DNA of 33,188 nt, taken from positions 1 through 33,188 of the forward strand of contig CAMDML010000033.1 in assembly GCA_945902215.1 (NCBI GenBank). The letters run 5' to 3'. Of this stretch, positions 32,868-33,188 are shown one piece after another (position 1 is the stretch's first letter; every line of letters starts with the position of its first letter). The DNA is from Klebsiella pneumoniae. GTDB lineage: Bacteria; Pseudomonadota; Gammaproteobacteria; Pseudomonadales; Pseudohongiellaceae. Under the pieces are notes generated by a model. That model saw nothing but the letters and a program-made list of their open reading frames with translations, did no database searches and had not been told where the DNA came from. Made by a program: the position numbers and the translations under genes.

Positions 32868-33188
32868 TTACAGGTTGCCGATCGTGACACCCCGTTGCGG
32901 CACGTTGAGCTGCCGCAGGATGGCCTCCCTGCCTCTGGGTACCAGCAGCAGGTTGTCGTACAACCTGGTAGGATCGAAGGGGTACAGAACGGCGCGGCGT
33001 GTGCGGAAATGCCGGGTGAACTTGCGACGAACCCACGCAAAGGGGCGGCCTTGCCACCAGGCGCGATCATGCGTACAGCCAAGTACGACTATGTGATAGT
33101 GCTCACGGAGGAACGCCAACTCCGCGGACCCGACCAGGCGCTCGACCGTCAGCGGATCGTTCCATTCCAGCGTGACGAAGGGAAGATG
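32868..33188 (-). CDS. 3' end of a gene running off the window, possible LPS-locus protein
   Basis: The final 106 codons of a reading frame that continues past the right edge, ending at 32868. The visible part includes FVTLEWNDPLTVERLVGSAE, YHIVVLGCTHDRAWW, YPFDPTRLYDNLLLVPRG and LNVPQRGVTIGNL. I do not recognise the family. The neighbouring WaaE-like and GT9 genes suggest cell-surface polysaccharide or LPS work. It is followed after 83 bases by the GT9 gene on the same strand, so they are probably co-transcribed. Confidence 0.65.
   Translation of the reverse strand, partial: HLPFVTLEWNDPLTVERLVGSAELAFLREHYHIVVLGCTHDRAWWQGRPFAWVRRKFTRHFRTRRAVLYPFDPTRLYDNLLLVPRGREAILRQLNVPQRGVTIGNL

Overview
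The window looks like a chromosomal segment of a Gram-negative, probably gammaproteobacterial, organism. The reasons are two TonB-dependent outer-membrane receptors, many exported (Sec and Tat) periplasmic proteins, LPS-type glycosyltransferases (WaaE-like GT2 and GT9), a YhiN/HI0933-type flavoprotein and a SEC-C protein of the PBPRA1643 type. A species cannot be named from the sequence alone.

Layout. 297-3359 (+) is a TonB-dependent receptor ending in a clear terminator. 3458-18186 is all on the minus strand. Read in the direction of transcription it holds a second TonB receptor, a fused DUF6152-type protein, an FAD monooxygenase, then a tightly spaced run: a DUF1592/DUF1588 cytochrome-like protein, a Tat-exported DUF1552 protein, a small di-haem-motif cytochrome, an exported ankyrin protein, a partner-domain protein and another fused DUF6152-type protein. 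18404-18614 is a broken IS3 OrfA. 18646-22412 (-) holds two operonic pairs plus one fused gene of the same two-domain family, part of it visibly AT-richer and bracketed by a 14-bp direct repeat. 22808-24551 (+) is housekeeping-like (SEC-C protein, YhiN-like flavoprotein). 24795-27861 (+) returns to the accessory theme: SnoaL-like protein, fused DUF6152-type protein, a small membrane-anchored protein, a lone DUF6152-type protein and a truncated reductase fragment. 27888-28796 (-) is a metallo-beta-lactamase-fold enzyme beside IS91-like debris. 29109-30665 is a divergent pair of the two-domain family. 30868 to the right edge is LPS glycosylation.

The dominant and least explained feature is an expanded family of small exported proteins built from two modules. 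Module N (DUF6152-like) begins, after the predicted signal cleavage, with His-His and carries a Pro-His 28-31 residues later. Module C has a signature around GHWEGDTLVVDT and two conserved Cys. There are eight N and eight C modules: four N-C fusions, four lone N and four lone C. In two operons a lone C gene is followed directly by a lone N gene, and one N/C pair is divergent. This is strong internal evidence that N and C act together in the periplasm.

Working model (inference): the TonB receptors import a substrate, and the N/C proteins, possibly metal-binding through the N-terminal His pair, act on it or carry it in the periplasm beside cytochrome-type DUF1592/DUF1552 proteins. Cytoplasmic enzymes (FAD monooxygenase, SnoaL-like protein) and the exported metallohydrolase could serve the same pathway. 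No substrate can be named.
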